Source: Streptomyces sp. DG2A-72 (GTDB lineage: Bacteria > Actinomycetota > Actinomycetes > Streptomycetales > Streptomycetaceae). From it: a DNA stretch of 64,000 bases. The translations under genes and the position numbers were made by a program. Below, piece by piece: positions 30,396 to 40,531 of this stretch (position 1 is the first letter of the stretch; every line of letters begins with the position of its first letter). A model generated the notes under the pieces. It was given only the letters and a program-made list of their open reading frames with translations, was not told the DNA's origin and did not search any database. The stretch is from NCBI RefSeq assembly GCF_030499575.1, contig NZ_JASTLC010000001.1, positions 6,038,001 to 6,102,000 of the forward strand. Reading direction: 5' to 3'.

Positions 30396-32360
30396 GTGGA
30401 GAACCTGATTGCGCTGCTGGTGGCGGCGCCTCTGCTCGGAGCGGCCGTACTGCTGTGCGGCGGCCGGCGGCTCGATGCCGTCGGCCACTGGATCGGGACG
30501 GTCCTCGCGGCCGTCTCCTTCGTGATCGGCGTGGTCCTCTTCGTCGACATGCTGGGGAAGGGCGCCGAGGAACGCGAACTCGGCCAGCACCTGTTCAGCT
30601 GGGTGCCGGTCGAGGGCTTCCAGGCCGACGTCGCCTTCCAGCTCGACCAGTTGTCGATGACGTTCGTCCTGCTGATCACCGGCGTCGGCTCGCTGATCCA
30701 CCTGTACTCGGTCGGGTACATGGAGCACGACGAGCGGCGCCGCCGCTTCTTCGGTTATCTGAACCTGTTCCTCGCGGCGATGCTGCTGCTCGTCCTCGCC
30801 GACAACTACCTGCTGCTGTACGTCGGCTGGGAAGGCGTCGGTCTGGCGTCCTACCTGCTGATCGGCTTCTGGCAGCACAAGCCCAGCGCGGCGACCGCCG
30901 CGAAGAAGGCCTTCCTGGTCAACCGGGTCGGCGACATGGGCCTGTCGATCGCGATCATGATCATGTTCACGACGTTCGGGACCTTCGCCTTCGGCCCGGT
31001 GCTCGGCAGCCACGAAGAAGAGGGCCTCGTCGGCGGCACCAGCGAGGCCACCCTCACCGGCATCGGGCTGATGCTGCTCCTGGCCGCCTGCGGCAAGTCC
31101 GCCCAGGTGCCGCTGCAGTCCTGGCTCGGGGACGCGATGGAGGGCCCGACCCCGGTCTCGGCCCTCATCCACGCCGCGACGATGGTGACCGCGGGCGTCT
31201 ATCTGATCGTCCGCTCCGGAGCGATCTTCAACGCCGCGCCGGACGCGCAGTTGGCGGTCACCGTGGTCGGCGCCGTCACGCTCCTGTTCGGTGCGATCGT
31301 CGGTTGCGCGAAGGACGACATCAAGAAGGCGCTGGCCGGTTCGACCATGTCGCAGATCGGCTACATGATCCTCGCCGCGGGCCTCGGCCCCATCGGCTAC
31401 GTCTTCGCGATCATGCACCTGGTGACGCACGGCTTCTTCAAGGCCGGGCTGTTCCTCGGCGCCGGCTCGGTCATGCACGGCATGAACGACGAGGTCGACA
31501 TGAGGAAGTACGGCGGCCTCAGGAAGTACATGCCGGTCACCTTCGTCACCTTCGGCCTCGGCTACCTCGCCATCATCGGCTTCCCGGGCCTGTCCGGCTT
31601 CTTCTCCAAGGACAAGATCATCGAGGCGGCGTTCGCCAAGGGCGGCACCGAGGGCTGGATCCTCGGCGGCGCGGCCCTGCTCGGCGCGGCCATCACGGCG
31701 TTCTACATGACGCGCGTGATGCTGATGACGTTCTTCGGAGAAGAACGCTGGCGGCACGCCAAGACGGCTTCCCCCGCCGAGCCGAGTGTGGAGCCCGCCG
31801 CCGAAACCCACGGCGAGCACGCGGAACCGCATCCGCACGAGTCGCCGAGGTCCATGACGATCCCGATGATCCTGCTGGCCGTCGGATCGGTGGCAGGCGG
31901 TGCCTTCTTCAGCATCGGCGACCGCTTCCTGCACTGGCTGGAGCCCATCACCGGGCACGACCACGGCCACTCGCCGATCAGCGCGGGAGCGGTCACGGGA
32001 GCGACCGTGGCGTGCATGGTCATCGGTGTCGCCCTCGCCTACGCGCAGTACGGCCGCCGCCCGGTCCCGGTCGCCGCCCCGCGCGGGTCGCTGCTCACCC
32101 GGGCCGCCCGGCGCGATCTGCTCCAGGACGACTTCAACCACGTCGTCCTGGTCCGCGGCGGCGAGCACCTGACGCGGTCCCTGGTGTACGTCGACCACAC
32201 CCTGGTCGACGGAGTCGTCAACGGCACGGCGGCCTCGGTCGGCGGCCTCTCCGGACGGATGCGCAGGCTGCAGAACGGCTTCGCGCGGTCGTACGCGGTC
32301 TCGATGTTCGGCGGCGCGGCGATCCTCGTCGCCGCGACCCTGCTGATGAGGGCGGTCTGA
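30396..32360 (+). CDS. nuoL: NADH-quinone oxidoreductase subunit L
   Basis: This 654-residue antiporter-like subunit (ND5) has more than a dozen helices, with the proton-path residues in [21 protein letters not shown] and in [19 protein letters not shown], and the long lateral helix near the end. A hydrophilic His/Glu-rich insert ([13 protein letters not shown]) lies in the last third. It is the distal pump of the membrane arm. The start is GTG 30396, 14 bases after nuoK, and nuoM begins six bases after its stop. Confidence 0.98.
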   Translation: MENLIALLVAAPLLGAAVLLCGGRRLDAVGHWIGTVLAAVSFVIGVVLFVDMLGKGAEERELGQHLFSWVPVEGFQADVAFQLDQLSMTFVLLITGVGSLIHLYSVGYMEHDERRRRFFGYLNLFLAAMLLLVLADNYLLLYVGWEGVGLASYLLIGFWQHKPSAATAAKKAFLVNRVGDMGLSIAIMIMFTTFGTFAFGPVLGSHEEEGLVGGTSEATLTGIGLMLLLAACGKSAQVPLQSWLGDAMEGPTPVSALIHAATMVTAGVYLIVRSGAIFNAAPDAQLAVTVVGAVTLLFGAIVGCAKDDIKKALAGSTMSQIGYMILAAGLGPIGYVFAIMHLVTHGFFKAGLFLGAGSVMHGMNDEVDMRKYGGLRKYMPVTFVTFGLGYLAIIGFPGLSGFFSKDKIIEAAFAKGGTEGWILGGAALLGAAITAFYMTRVMLMTFFGEERWRHAKTASPAEPSVEPAAETHGEHAEPHPHESPRSMTIPMILLAVGSVAGGAFFSIGDRFLHWLEPITGHDHGHSPISAGAVTGATVACMVIGVALAYAQYGRRPVPVAAPRGSLLTRAARRDLLQDDFNHVVLVRGGEHLTRSLVYVDHTLVDGVVNGTAASVGGLSGRMRRLQNGFARSYAVSMFGGAAILVAATLLMRAV

Positions 32361-32365
32361 TACCG

Positions 32366-33937
32366 ATGTCCTTTCCACTGCTGACAGCGACGGCGGCGCT
32401 CCCGGCGATCGGGGCGATCGCCACGGCCGCCGTACCGGCCGCCCAGCGCACCGCCGCCAAGTGGCTGGCGCTGCTGGTCTCGTTGGCCACCCTCGGGCTG
32501 GCCATCACAACACTGGTGCGCTTCGATCCCGACGGTGACCGCTACCAGCTCACCGAATCCCACGCCTGGATCGCGGAGTTCGGGGTCCGGTACGAGCTGG
32601 GCGTGGACGGCATCGCGGTGGCGCTGATCGCGCTGACCGCTCTGCTGATCCCGTTCATCATTCTCGCGGGCTGGCACGACGCCGATCCGCTGGAGACCGG
32701 AAGCAGGCGCTGGCGGCCGACGCAGGGCTTCTTCGCCCTGATCCTGGCCGTCGAGGCGATGGTGATCCTCTCCTTCGAGGCCACCGACGTCTTCCTCTTC
32801 TACATCTTCTTCGAAGCCATGCTGATCCCGATGTACTTCCTCATCGGCGGCTTCGGGGACCGTGCCCACGAGCACGGCGAGAAGGTGGCATCGACGCAAC
32901 GGTCGTACGCGGCCGTGAAGTTCCTGCTCTACAACCTGGTCGGCGGTCTGATCATGCTGGCCGCCGTGATCGGCCTGTATGTGGTCGCCGGGAACTTCTC
33001 GCTCCAGGAGATCGCCGAGGCGCGGGCCAACGGCTCGCTCGACATGGCGACCAACACCGAACGCTGGCTGTTCCTGGGCTTCTTCTTCGCGTTCGCGGTG
33101 AAGGCACCGCTGTGGCCGCTGCACACCTGGCTGCCCAACGCGATGGGGGAGGCCACCGCTCCGGTCGCCGTCCTCATCACCGCGGTCGTCGACAAGGTGG
33201 GCACCTTCGCGATGCTCCGCTTCTGCCTCCAACTGTTCCCGGAGGCGTCGAAGTGGGCGACGCCCGTCATCCTCGTACTGGCGCTGATCAGCATCATCTA
33301 CGGGGCGCTGCTCGCCGTCGGGCAGCGGGACATCAAGCGCCTGGTGGCGTACGCGTCGATCTCGCACTTCGGGTTCATCATCATGGGCATCTTCGCGATG
33401 ACCAGCCAGGGCCAGTCGGGCGCGACGCTGTACATGGTCAACCACGGGATCTCGACGGCCGCGTTGATGCTGGTGGCCGGCTTCCTGATCTCGCGGCGCG
33501 GCTCGCGGCTCATCGCGGACTACGGGGGCGTGCAGAAGGTCGCTCCGGTCCTCGCGGGCACGTTCCTGATCGGTGGCCTGGCGACTTTGTCGCTGCCCGG
33601 ACTTGCCCCCTTTGTCAGTGAATTCCTGGTCCTGGTCGGCACGTTCGCGCGCTATCCGGTCATCGGGATCATCGCCACGTTCGGCATCGTGCTGGCCGCG
33701 CTCTACACCCTGGTCCTCTATCAGAGGACGATGACGGGCCCGGTGAAGGCGGAGGTCGCGGCGATGCCGGACCTCCGGGTGCGTGAACTCGTGGTCGTGG
33801 CCCCGCTGGTCGCGCTGCTGATCTTCCTGGGCGTCTACCCGAAGCCCGTCACGGACATCGTGAACCCGGCGGTCAAGCAGACCATGTCCGACGTAGAACA
33901 GAAGGATCCTCAGCCCGAGGTGGAGGCGGCCAAGTGA
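32366..33937 (+). CDS. nuoM: NADH-quinone oxidoreductase subunit M
   Basis: The 523-residue antiporter-like subunit (ND4) starts at ATG 32366. Key proton-path residues are in FYIFFEAMLIPMYFLIGG and in FAVKAPLWPLHTWLPNAMGEATAPVAVL. A much longer open frame that begins inside nuoL is only an overprinted extension. The stop overlaps the nuoN GTG by four bases. Confidence 0.98.
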   Translation: MSFPLLTATAALPAIGAIATAAVPAAQRTAAKWLALLVSLATLGLAITTLVRFDPDGDRYQLTESHAWIAEFGVRYELGVDGIAVALIALTALLIPFIILAGWHDADPLETGSRRWRPTQGFFALILAVEAMVILSFEATDVFLFYIFFEAMLIPMYFLIGGFGDRAHEHGEKVASTQRSYAAVKFLLYNLVGGLIMLAAVIGLYVVAGNFSLQEIAEARANGSLDMATNTERWLFLGFFFAFAVKAPLWPLHTWLPNAMGEATAPVAVLITAVVDKVGTFAMLRFCLQLFPEASKWATPVILVLALISIIYGALLAVGQRDIKRLVAYASISHFGFIIMGIFAMTSQGQSGATLYMVNHGISTAALMLVAGFLISRRGSRLIADYGGVQKVAPVLAGTFLIGGLATLSLPGLAPFVSEFLVLVGTFARYPVIGIIATFGIVLAALYTLVLYQRTMTGPVKAEVAAMPDLRVRELVVVAPLVALLIFLGVYPKPVTDIVNPAVKQTMSDVEQKDPQPEVEAAK

Positions 33938-35583
33938 GTACAGCAGTCGTCCACAGCCTGTGGACAACCGCGGCCGATCCGATCTCGAAGATCGAGTCGC
34001 CGAAGATCGAATACGGACAACTGTCGCCGACCTTGATCGTCGTCGGGGCGGCGGTGGTCGGGGTGCTGGTCGAGGCGCTGGTACCGCGCAAGGCCCGCTA
34101 CTACGTGCAGGTGTTCGTCTCCGTCGTGGCGCTGGTCGCCGCCTTCGCGGCGGTCGTCGCGCTCGCGGCGGACGGATACGGCACGACCCGCGCGGGCATC
34201 GCGGCGATGGGCGCCATCGCGGTCGACGGGCCGGCCCTGTTCTTGCAGGGCACGATCCTGCTCGCCGGTCTGGTTGGTCTGTTCACGTTCGCCGAACGGA
34301 GGCTGGACCCGGCGGCGCACGGCAACCGGGTCGACTCGTTCGCCGCGCAGGCCGCCTCCGTGCCGGGCAGCGACAGTGAAAAGGCCGCGGTCAAGGCGGG
34401 GTTCACCACCACCGAGGTGTTCCCCCTGCTGCTGTTCGCGATCGCGGGCATGCTGGTCTTCCCGGCGGCCAACGACCTGCTGACGCTGTTCATCGCCCTG
34501 GAAGTCTTCTCGCTGCCGCTGTATCTGCTGTGCGCGATCGCCCGCCGCAAGCGGCTGATGTCGCAGGAGGCCGCGGTCAAGTACTTCCTGCTCGGCGCGT
34601 TCGCCTCCGCGTTCACGCTGTTCGGCATCGCGCTGCTGTACGGCTACGCGGGCTCGGTGTCGTACGCGACGATCGCGCAGGTCGTCGACGGCACGGTCAC
34701 GAACGTCACCCCGGCGCTCGCGGACACCATGGGCAACGACGCGCTGCTGCTCATCGGCGCCGCGATGCTCGTGATGGGCCTGCTGTTCAAGGTCGGCGCT
34801 GTGCCGTTCCACATGTGGACGCCGGACGTCTACCAGGGCGCACCGACCCCGGTCACCGGATTCATGGCGGCGGCGACCAAGGTGGCCGCGTTCGGCGCGC
34901 TGCTCAGGATCCTGTACGTCGTGCTGCCCGGCCTGCGCTGGGACTGGCGGCCGGTCATGTGGGCGGTAGCGATCGTCACCATGCTCGGCGGTGCGATCGT
35001 CGCGATCACGCAGACCGACATCAAGCGGCTGCTGGCGTACTCGTCGATCGCGCACGCGGGCTTCATCCTCGCGGGTGTCATCGCGACCACGCCGGACGGG
35101 GTGTCGTCCGTGCTCTTCTATCTGGGCGCCTACTCGTTCGTGACGATCGGCGCGTTCGCGGTGGTCACGCTGGTACGGGATGCCGGTGGGGAGGCGACGC
35201 ACCTGTCCAAGTGGGCCGGTCTCGGGCGCCGTTCGCCGCTCGTGGCGGCCGTGTTCGCGGTGTTCCTGCTGGCCTTCGCGGGCATTCCGCTGACCTCCGG
35301 CTTCGCCGGGAAGTTCGCCGTGTTCAAGGCGGCGGCGGAGGGTGGCGCGGGCCCGCTGGTCGTGGTCGGTGTGATCTCGTCGGCGATCGCCGCGTTCTTC
35401 TACATCCGCGTCATCGTGCTGATGTTCTTCAGCGAGCCGACGCCCGAGGGCCCGACGGTCGCCGTGCCGTCGGTGCTGACGACGACGGCGATCGGCGTGG
35501 GAGTGGCAGTCACGCTGGTCCTCGGTGTGGCGCCGCAGTACTTCCTGGACCTGGCGAGCCAGGCGGGAGTGTTCGTGCGCTGA
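33934..35583 (+). CDS. nuoN: NADH-quinone oxidoreductase subunit N
   Basis: The 549-residue antiporter-like subunit (ND2) closes the operon. Motifs include [40 protein letters not shown] and [16 protein letters not shown]. Near the N-terminus, the codons for VHSLWTT contain an inverted pair of DnaA-box-like sequences (33947-33967). A perfect 25-bp hairpin follows ten bases after the stop. Confidence 0.98.
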   Translation: MSTAVVHSLWTTAADPISKIESPKIEYGQLSPTLIVVGAAVVGVLVEALVPRKARYYVQVFVSVVALVAAFAAVVALAADGYGTTRAGIAAMGAIAVDGPALFLQGTILLAGLVGLFTFAERRLDPAAHGNRVDSFAAQAASVPGSDSEKAAVKAGFTTTEVFPLLLFAIAGMLVFPAANDLLTLFIALEVFSLPLYLLCAIARRKRLMSQEAAVKYFLLGAFASAFTLFGIALLYGYAGSVSYATIAQVVDGTVTNVTPALADTMGNDALLLIGAAMLVMGLLFKVGAVPFHMWTPDVYQGAPTPVTGFMAAATKVAAFGALLRILYVVLPGLRWDWRPVMWAVAIVTMLGGAIVAITQTDIKRLLAYSSIAHAGFILAGVIATTPDGVSSVLFYLGAYSFVTIGAFAVVTLVRDAGGEATHLSKWAGLGRRSPLVAAVFAVFLLAFAGIPLTSGFAGKFAVFKAAAEGGAGPLVVVGVISSAIAAFFYIRVIVLMFFSEPTPEGPTVAVPSVLTTTAIGVGVAVTLVLGVAPQYFLDLASQAGVFVR

Positions 35584-35593
35584 ACCGATCCGG

Positions 35594-35648
35594 ACGCATA
35601 CAGCCGCCCGGCACCCCACGCTCTGGGGTGCCGGGCGGCTGTATGCGT
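35594..35648 (+). terminator. Perfect 25-bp hairpin terminator of the nuo operon
   Basis: The arms 35594-35618 and 35624-35648 are exact reverse complements over 25 bases (outer end ACGCATACAGCC, inner end GGCACCCCA) around the five-base loop CGCTC. The position ten bases after the nuoN stop and ahead of recQ makes it the operon terminator. Confidence 0.92.
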
Positions 35649-35768
35649 GAGGTGGCTGCTGTTCCGTGGGTCTCGGGGCGGGTGAAGCCTGTGGATAACT
35701 CCGACGGTGTCAGAGCGGGCCCCTATCGTGGAGGCAGTGGTCGAGGTACGGCGTACGGGGGCACAGCG

Positions 35769-37751
35769 ATGGGTGGGACGGGCGGGATCGGCGGGATGAC
35801 AGCGGTAGCCGGGAGCGAGGCGCTTGCCACGCTCCACAGGGTCTTCGGGTACGACAGTTTCCGCGGCGAGCAGGAAGCCGTCATCGAGCATGTCGTGGCC
35901 GGCGAGGACGCCGTCGTGCTCATGCCGACCGGGGGCGGCAAGTCACTGTGCTACCAGATCCCGTCCCTGGTCAGACCCGGTACGGGCGTGGTCGTCTCGC
36001 CGCTCATCGCGCTGATGCAGGACCAGGTGGACGCGCTGCGGGCGCTCGGTGTGCGGGCCGGGTTCATGAACTCCACGCAGGACTTCGACGAGCGCAGGGT
36101 GGTGGAGGCCGAGTTCCTGGCGGGCGAGCTGGACCTGCTGTATCTGGCGCCGGAGCGCCTGCGGCTGGATGCCACCCTCGATCTGCTCTCGCGCGGCAAG
36201 ATCGCCGTCTTCGCGATCGACGAGGCGCACTGTGTGTCCCAGTGGGGCCACGACTTCCGCCCTGACTATCTGGCCCTCTCCCTGCTCGGGGAGCGCTGGC
36301 CGGACGTCCCGCGGATCGCGCTCACGGCGACGGCCACACACGCGACACACCAGGAGATCACCCAGCGGCTGAACATGCCGACGGCCCGCCACTTCGTGGC
36401 GAGCTTCGACCGGCCCAACATCCAGTACCGGATCGTGCCGAAGGCCGACCCCAAGAAGCAGCTGCTGAGCTTCCTGCGCGAGGAGCACGCGGGCGACGCG
36501 GGCATCGTGTACTGCCTGTCCCGCAAGTCGGTGGAGTCGACGGCCGAGTTCCTGAGCCGCAACGGCATCGAGGCGGTGCCGTATCACGCCGGTCTGGACG
36601 CGGGCACGCGCGCGGCGCATCAGTCCCGGTTCCTGCGGGAGGACGGTCTGGTCGTGGTGGCGACCATCGCCTTCGGGATGGGGATCGACAAGCCGGACGT
36701 ACGGTTCGTCGCGCACCTGGATCTGCCGAAGTCGGTGGAGGGCTACTACCAGGAGACAGGGCGTGCGGGGCGGGACGGGCTGCCGTCCACAGCCTGGATG
36801 GCGTACGGGCTCAACGACGTCATACAGCAGCGCAAGCTGATCCAGTCCGGCGAGGGGGGCGAGGCGTTCCGGCGACGGGCCGCCGCCCACCTGGACTCGA
36901 TGCTGGCGCTGTGCGAGACGGCGCAGTGCCGCCGGGGCCAGCTCCTCGCCTACTTCGGTCAGGATCCCGATTTGGCGGGCTGCGGCAACTGCGACACCTG
37001 TCTGACCCCGCCGGAGACGTGGGACGGCACCGTCGCCGCGCAGAAGGTGCTGTCGACGGTGGTGCGGCTGCAGCGGGAGCGCGGGCAGAAGTTCGGCGCG
37101 GTGCAGATCGTCGACATCCTGCTGGGCAAGCGCACCGGCAAGGTGATCCAGTTCGACCACGACCAGCTGTCCGTGTTCGGCATCGGCGAGGAGCTGTCCG
37201 AGGGCGAATGGCGGGGCGTCGTACGGCAGTTGCTGGCGCAGGGGCTGCTCGCGGTCGAGGGGGAGTACGGCACGCTGGTGCTGACCGAGGCGAGCGGGGA
37301 GGTGCTGCGGCGGGAGCGGGAGGTGCCGCTGCGCAAGGAACCGAAGAAGCCGGTGTCCACGCGTACGACGTCGTCCTCGTCCGGCCGGGGCGACCGCAAG
37401 CCCAAGGCGGCGGTGGCCGAGCTGCCCGAGGAACTGCTGCCCGCCTTCGAGGCGCTGCGCGCGTGGCGCGCCGAGCAGGCCCGTGAGCAGGGTGTCCCGG
37501 CGTATGTGATCTTCCATGACGCCACCCTCCGGGAGATCGTCACGGTGTGGCCGACGTCGGTGCGAGGGCTCGGCGGTGTCAGCGGGGTGGGTGAGAAGAA
37601 ACTCGCGACGTACGGGGAGGGCGTCATCGGGGTGCTGGCCTCGCTGGAGGGCGGGGCGCCCGGCTCCGCTCCCGCGGTCGCCGGTGCAACGGGAGACGAC
37701 GACCACTGGCCCGAGATGGACGCGGAACCGGAGCCGGACGACTGGGGATAG
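35769..37751 (+). CDS. recQ: RecQ-family ATP-dependent DNA helicase
   Basis: The 660-residue protein has a DEAH helicase core with MPTGGGKS at 52-59 and DEAH at 151-154, then motif VI ([12 protein letters not shown]), the RecQ zinc-binding cysteines ([11 protein letters not shown]... and CGNCDTC), a winged-helix RQC region, and a C-terminal HRDC domain ([27 protein letters not shown]). It unwinds branched and recombining DNA 3' to 5'. ATG 35769 is the likely start; ATG 35796 is also possible, and an open frame running far upstream overlaps nuoN and is rejected. A single TGTGGATAA (35690-35698), a DnaA-box sequence, lies in its upstream region. The array of TGGYGYCA boxes begins nine bases after its stop. 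Confidence 0.95.
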   Translation: MGGTGGIGGMTAVAGSEALATLHRVFGYDSFRGEQEAVIEHVVAGEDAVVLMPTGGGKSLCYQIPSLVRPGTGVVVSPLIALMQDQVDALRALGVRAGFMNSTQDFDERRVVEAEFLAGELDLLYLAPERLRLDATLDLLSRGKIAVFAIDEAHCVSQWGHDFRPDYLALSLLGERWPDVPRIALTATATHATHQEITQRLNMPTARHFVASFDRPNIQYRIVPKADPKKQLLSFLREEHAGDAGIVYCLSRKSVESTAEFLSRNGIEAVPYHAGLDAGTRAAHQSRFLREDGLVVVATIAFGMGIDKPDVRFVAHLDLPKSVEGYYQETGRAGRDGLPSTAWMAYGLNDVIQQRKLIQSGEGGEAFRRRAAAHLDSMLALCETAQCRRGQLLAYFGQDPDLAGCGNCDTCLTPPETWDGTVAAQKVLSTVVRLQRERGQKFGAVQIVDILLGKRTGKVIQFDHDQLSVFGIGEELSEGEWRGVVRQLLAQGLLAVEGEYGTLVLTEASGEVLRREREVPLRKEPKKPVSTRTTSSSSGRGDRKPKAAVAELPEELLPAFEALRAWRAEQAREQGVPAYVIFHDATLREIVTVWPTSVRGLGGVSGVGEKKLATYGEGVIGVLASLEGGAPGSAPAVAGATGDDDHWPEMDAEPEPDDWG

Positions 37752-37759
37752 GGGGCCTG

Positions 37760-37978
37760 TGACGCCGCAATGGCGTCACGTGGTGCCAGGTGGCGCCATC
37801 TGGTGCCTCGCGGTGCCATTCTGTGCGCCGAGGAGTGCATGAGGGCATGTGGTGCCGCGATTACTCAAGCGGGTGCCAGTGCGTTTCTGCAGGTCAGGGC
37901 GGATTCGGCAGGGCTCCGGGTCCAGGGTGTCATCTCACGGCTTGCATGTAGCGCCATTGTGGTGCCATGATGGCGTCA
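37760..37978. repeat. Ten-bp-periodic array of TGGYGYCA boxes upstream of a ribbon-helix-helix gene
   Basis: Eight-base boxes start at 37760 (TGACGCCG), 37771 (TGGCGTCA), 37781 (TGGTGCCA), 37791 (TGGCGCCA), 37801 (TGGTGCCT) and 37811 (CGGTGCCA); the last five are exactly 10 bp apart. Weaker copies are at 37850 (TGGTGCCG) and 37871 (GGGTGCCA). A second cluster at 37949 (TAGCGCCA), 37960 (TGGTGCCA) and 37971 (TGGCGTCA) has 11-bp steps and ends on the start codon of the regulator. The centre TGGCGCCA is a palindrome. One-turn spacing suggests cooperative binding on one face of the helix, as MetJ- and Arc-type proteins do, and so an operator for the gene at 37978. Confidence 0.8.
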
Positions 37979-38496
37979 TGGACCTCACGCCGTATGTCGA
38001 CACCCTCCGCCGTGAACTCGCGGTGGCCGCCGAAGCCGGCGGTGACGAAGCCCGCGAGCTGGCCGAGCGGCTCACGGCTCCCCTGGAGTCGGCGACCCGT
38101 CTGACGCTGCTCAATGTGCTCTCCGCCGCGATGGACGAGATCACCCGTGAACTCGCTCCCGGCTCGGTCGACGTACGGCTGCGTGGGCTCGACCCCGACT
38201 TCGTGGTGACACTGCCGTCGACCGACGACGGCACCCCCGCGGAGCCTGTCGCGCCCGTCGAACACCTCAGGGCCCCGGCTCCCGCCGACGGTGACGAGGG
38301 TGGCACCGCTCGCGTCAATCTGCGGCTGCCGGCGCACCTCAAGGCGCGTGCCGAGGAGGCCGCGAGCCGTGAGGGGCTGTCGGTCAACGCGTGGCTGGTG
38401 CGGGCCGTGTCGGCCGCGGTCGACGGTGGCGCCCGGCCGCATACGACGGAGAAGGTCAGGACCGTCGGACAGAGCTTCACGGGCTGGGTGCGCTAG
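37978..38496 (+). CDS. Ribbon-helix-helix (HicB/Arc-like) DNA-binding regulator
   Basis: From ATG 37978 the protein has 172 residues. The N-terminal 80 residues are an acidic helical domain of unknown fold. The C-terminal part carries a ribbon-helix-helix motif, TARVNLRLPAHLKARAEEAASREGLSVNAWLVRAVSAAVDGG, typical of HicB-type antitoxins and Arc/MetJ repressors. No toxin gene lies beside it, so it is more likely a plain regulator. The repeated 8-bp boxes that cover its upstream region and touch its ATG are the probable autoregulatory operator. A DUF4097 gene and a DrrAB-type exporter follow on the same strand and are likely its other targets. Confidence 0.82.
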   Translation: MDLTPYVDTLRRELAVAAEAGGDEARELAERLTAPLESATRLTLLNVLSAAMDEITRELAPGSVDVRLRGLDPDFVVTLPSTDDGTPAEPVAPVEHLRAPAPADGDEGGTARVNLRLPAHLKARAEEAASREGLSVNAWLVRAVSAAVDGGARPHTTEKVRTVGQSFTGWVR

Positions 38497-38607
38497 CCGG
38501 CCTCCGGCCCGCACTACCCAGCCCGCGCCACCAACACCCACACCACTTCACCCACACCACGTCCCACCAGCGGGGACACCCCAAAGACTCAAGAGGACGG
38601 GACAGCC

Positions 38608-39450
38608 ATGCCTTCTTTTGACACACCCGAACCGATTTCGGTCACGGCGCACGTGGGGGCCGGTTCCATCCAGTTCACCGCGGGCGACCGCCTCGACACG
38701 GTCGTCGAAGTGCGGCCCGGCGACCCGAAGAGGGACAAGGACGTGCGGGCCGCCGAGCAGACCGAGGTGACGTACGTCGGCGGCGTCCTGACCGTCAGGA
38801 CCAAGGAGCGCTACCTCATCGGGCCGTCCGGCTCCGTCAACGTGACGGTGGATCTGCCCACAGGATCGCGCGTCGACGTGACTGGCTCCTGGGTCCAGGC
38901 ATTTGGCGAAGGCCGGCTCGGCGAGGTCCATATGAAGACCTCGACCGGCGACGCCCGCTTCGATGAGACCGGACCGGTGCAACTGACCGTGTCCCACGGC
39001 TCGATCACCGTGGACCGCATCGAGGGCGACGCCGAGATCACCACCAACTCCGGCAACATGCGCGTCGGCCTCGTCGATGGCTCCGCCGTCCTGAAGAACT
39101 CGCACGGCACCACGACCGTCGGCACCGTGACCGGCGATCTGCGGGTGAACGGCACCAATGGTGGCATCGATATCGCGCGCGCCGCGGCGTCGGTCACCGG
39201 CACCTCGACCAACGGCCACCTTCGCATCGCCGAAGTCGCTCGCGGCGAGGTCCAGTTGGAGACCTCCAACGGTGCCATCGAGGTCGGCATCCGCAAGGGC
39301 ACCGCCGCCTGGCTCGACGTCAGCTCCAACCGTGGGCAGGTACGCAACACGCTCGCCGCGTCCGAGGCTCCGGAGCAGACCGAGGACACCGTCAAGGTCC
39401 GCGCACGGACCAACTGGGGCAACATCGACATCCGCCGCGCCAAGTCCTGA
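38608..39450 (+). CDS. DUF4097-family beta-helix-like protein
   Basis: The 280-residue protein is built from repeated short strands (SVNVTVDLPTGSRVDVTGS, GSITVDRIEGDAEITTNSGNMRV, GDLRVNGTNGGIDIARA), the pattern of DUF4097/adhesin-like beta-solenoids. It has no signal peptide or membrane helix. Its start ATG 38608 follows AAGAGGACGG. Members often lie beside envelope-stress regulators and ABC exporters in actinobacteria. Here it lies between the ribbon-helix-helix regulator and a DrrAB pair, with 112 and 76 base gaps. Its biochemical role is not known. Confidence 0.85.
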   Translation: MPSFDTPEPISVTAHVGAGSIQFTAGDRLDTVVEVRPGDPKRDKDVRAAEQTEVTYVGGVLTVRTKERYLIGPSGSVNVTVDLPTGSRVDVTGSWVQAFGEGRLGEVHMKTSTGDARFDETGPVQLTVSHGSITVDRIEGDAEITTNSGNMRVGLVDGSAVLKNSHGTTTVGTVTGDLRVNGTNGGIDIARAAASVTGTSTNGHLRIAEVARGEVQLETSNGAIEVGIRKGTAAWLDVSSNRGQVRNTLAASEAPEQTEDTVKVRARTNWGNIDIRRAKS

Positions 39451-39526
39451 GCGCCCCATCCTCAACACGCCCCATCTCAACACGCCCCATCCCCACCCCA
39501 CTCCAGCCTTCGAAAGGGAGGGCTCC

Positions 39527-40531
39527 ATGCCTTCATCTGTCATGCCCACGTCCAGGCGTGGCGGCGACGGTCCGCAGTCGCCCGCCGCCGTCTCCACCGT
39601 CGGTCTGCGCAAGTCGTACGGCGACAAGACCGTTCTCGACGGCATCGACCTGCGCATCCCGGCCGGTTCCGTGTTCGCGCTGCTCGGGCCGAACGGCGCC
39701 GGGAAGACCACCGCTGTGAAGATCCTGTCCACGCTCATCACCGCCGACGGCGGACAGGCCCAGGTCGCGGGCCACGACATCGCCGCCGAACCGCAGGCCG
39801 TGCGCGGCGCGATCGGTGTCACCGGGCAGTTCTCGGCCGTGGACGGGCTGATCACCGGCGAGGAGAACATGCTCCTCATGGCGGACCTGCACCACCTGTC
39901 CAAGTCCGAGGGGCGACGGGTCGCCGCCGAGCTGCTGGAACGCTTCGATCTCGTCGAGGCCGCGAAGAAGCCCGCGCAGAGCTACTCCGGCGGTATGAAG
40001 CGGCGGCTCGACATCGCCATGACGCTGGTCGGCAGTCCACGGATCATCTTTCTCGACGAGCCGACCACCGGTCTCGACCCGCGCTCCCGCCACAACATGT
40101 GGAGCATCATCCGCGAACTCGTCTCCGACGGGGTCACGGTCTTCCTCACCACCCAGTACCTGGAGGAGGCCGACGAACTCGCCGACCGCATCGCGGTGCT
40201 GAACGACGGCAAGATCGCCGCCGAAGGCACGGCCGACGAGCTCAAGCGGCTCATCCCCGGCGGACACGTCCGACTCCGCTTCACCGACCCGGCCGCCTAC
40301 CAGTCCGCCGCCACGGCGCTGCGCGAGGTCACCCGGGACGACGAATCCCTCGCCCTGCACATCCCCAGCGGCGGCAGCCAGCGCGAGCTGCGCTCCATCC
40401 TCGACTGGTTGGACTCCGCCGGCATCGAGGCGGACGAGCTGACCGTGCACACCCCCGACCTCGACGACGTCTTCTTCGCCCTCACCGGCTCGGCCGACGT
40501 CCCCAACCAGCCCAAGGAGAACGTCCGATGA
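39527..40531 (+). CDS. DrrA-type ABC exporter ATP-binding subunit
   Basis: The 334-residue protein has Walker A GPNGAGKTT at 54-62, the signature YSGGMKRRLDIAM, Walker B IIFLDEPTTGLDP, and the C-terminal extension seen in daunorubicin-resistance DrrA proteins (ending near DLDDVFFALTG). It drives export of a hydrophobic compound or lipid with the permease that follows. AAAGGGAGGG precedes ATG 39527. Its stop overlaps the permease ATG by four bases. The substrate is not known, and no biosynthetic genes lie nearby. Confidence 0.92.
   Translation: MPSSVMPTSRRGGDGPQSPAAVSTVGLRKSYGDKTVLDGIDLRIPAGSVFALLGPNGAGKTTAVKILSTLITADGGQAQVAGHDIAAEPQAVRGAIGVTGQFSAVDGLITGEENMLLMADLHHLSKSEGRRVAAELLERFDLVEAAKKPAQSYSGGMKRRLDIAMTLVGSPRIIFLDEPTTGLDPRSRHNMWSIIRELVSDGVTVFLTTQYLEEADELADRIAVLNDGKIAAEGTADELKRLIPGGHVRLRFTDPAAYQSAATALREVTRDDESLALHIPSGGSQRELRSILDWLDSAGIEADELTVHTPDLDDVFFALTGSADVPNQPKENVR

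Noticed and set aside
30455..33937. An 1160-residue frame running through nuoL into nuoM
   Set aside because: The first half is a shadow of nuoL. The real nuoM starts at ATG 32366.
34530..37751. A 1073-residue frame joining the nuoN region to RecQ
   Set aside because: The part before 35769 overlaps nuoN and its terminator and has no similarity. RecQ starts near 35769.
37978..38496. HicAB toxin-antitoxin system
   Set aside because: The C-terminal motif is HicB-like, but there is no HicA or other small toxin gene on either side; the neighbours are RecQ and DUF4097.
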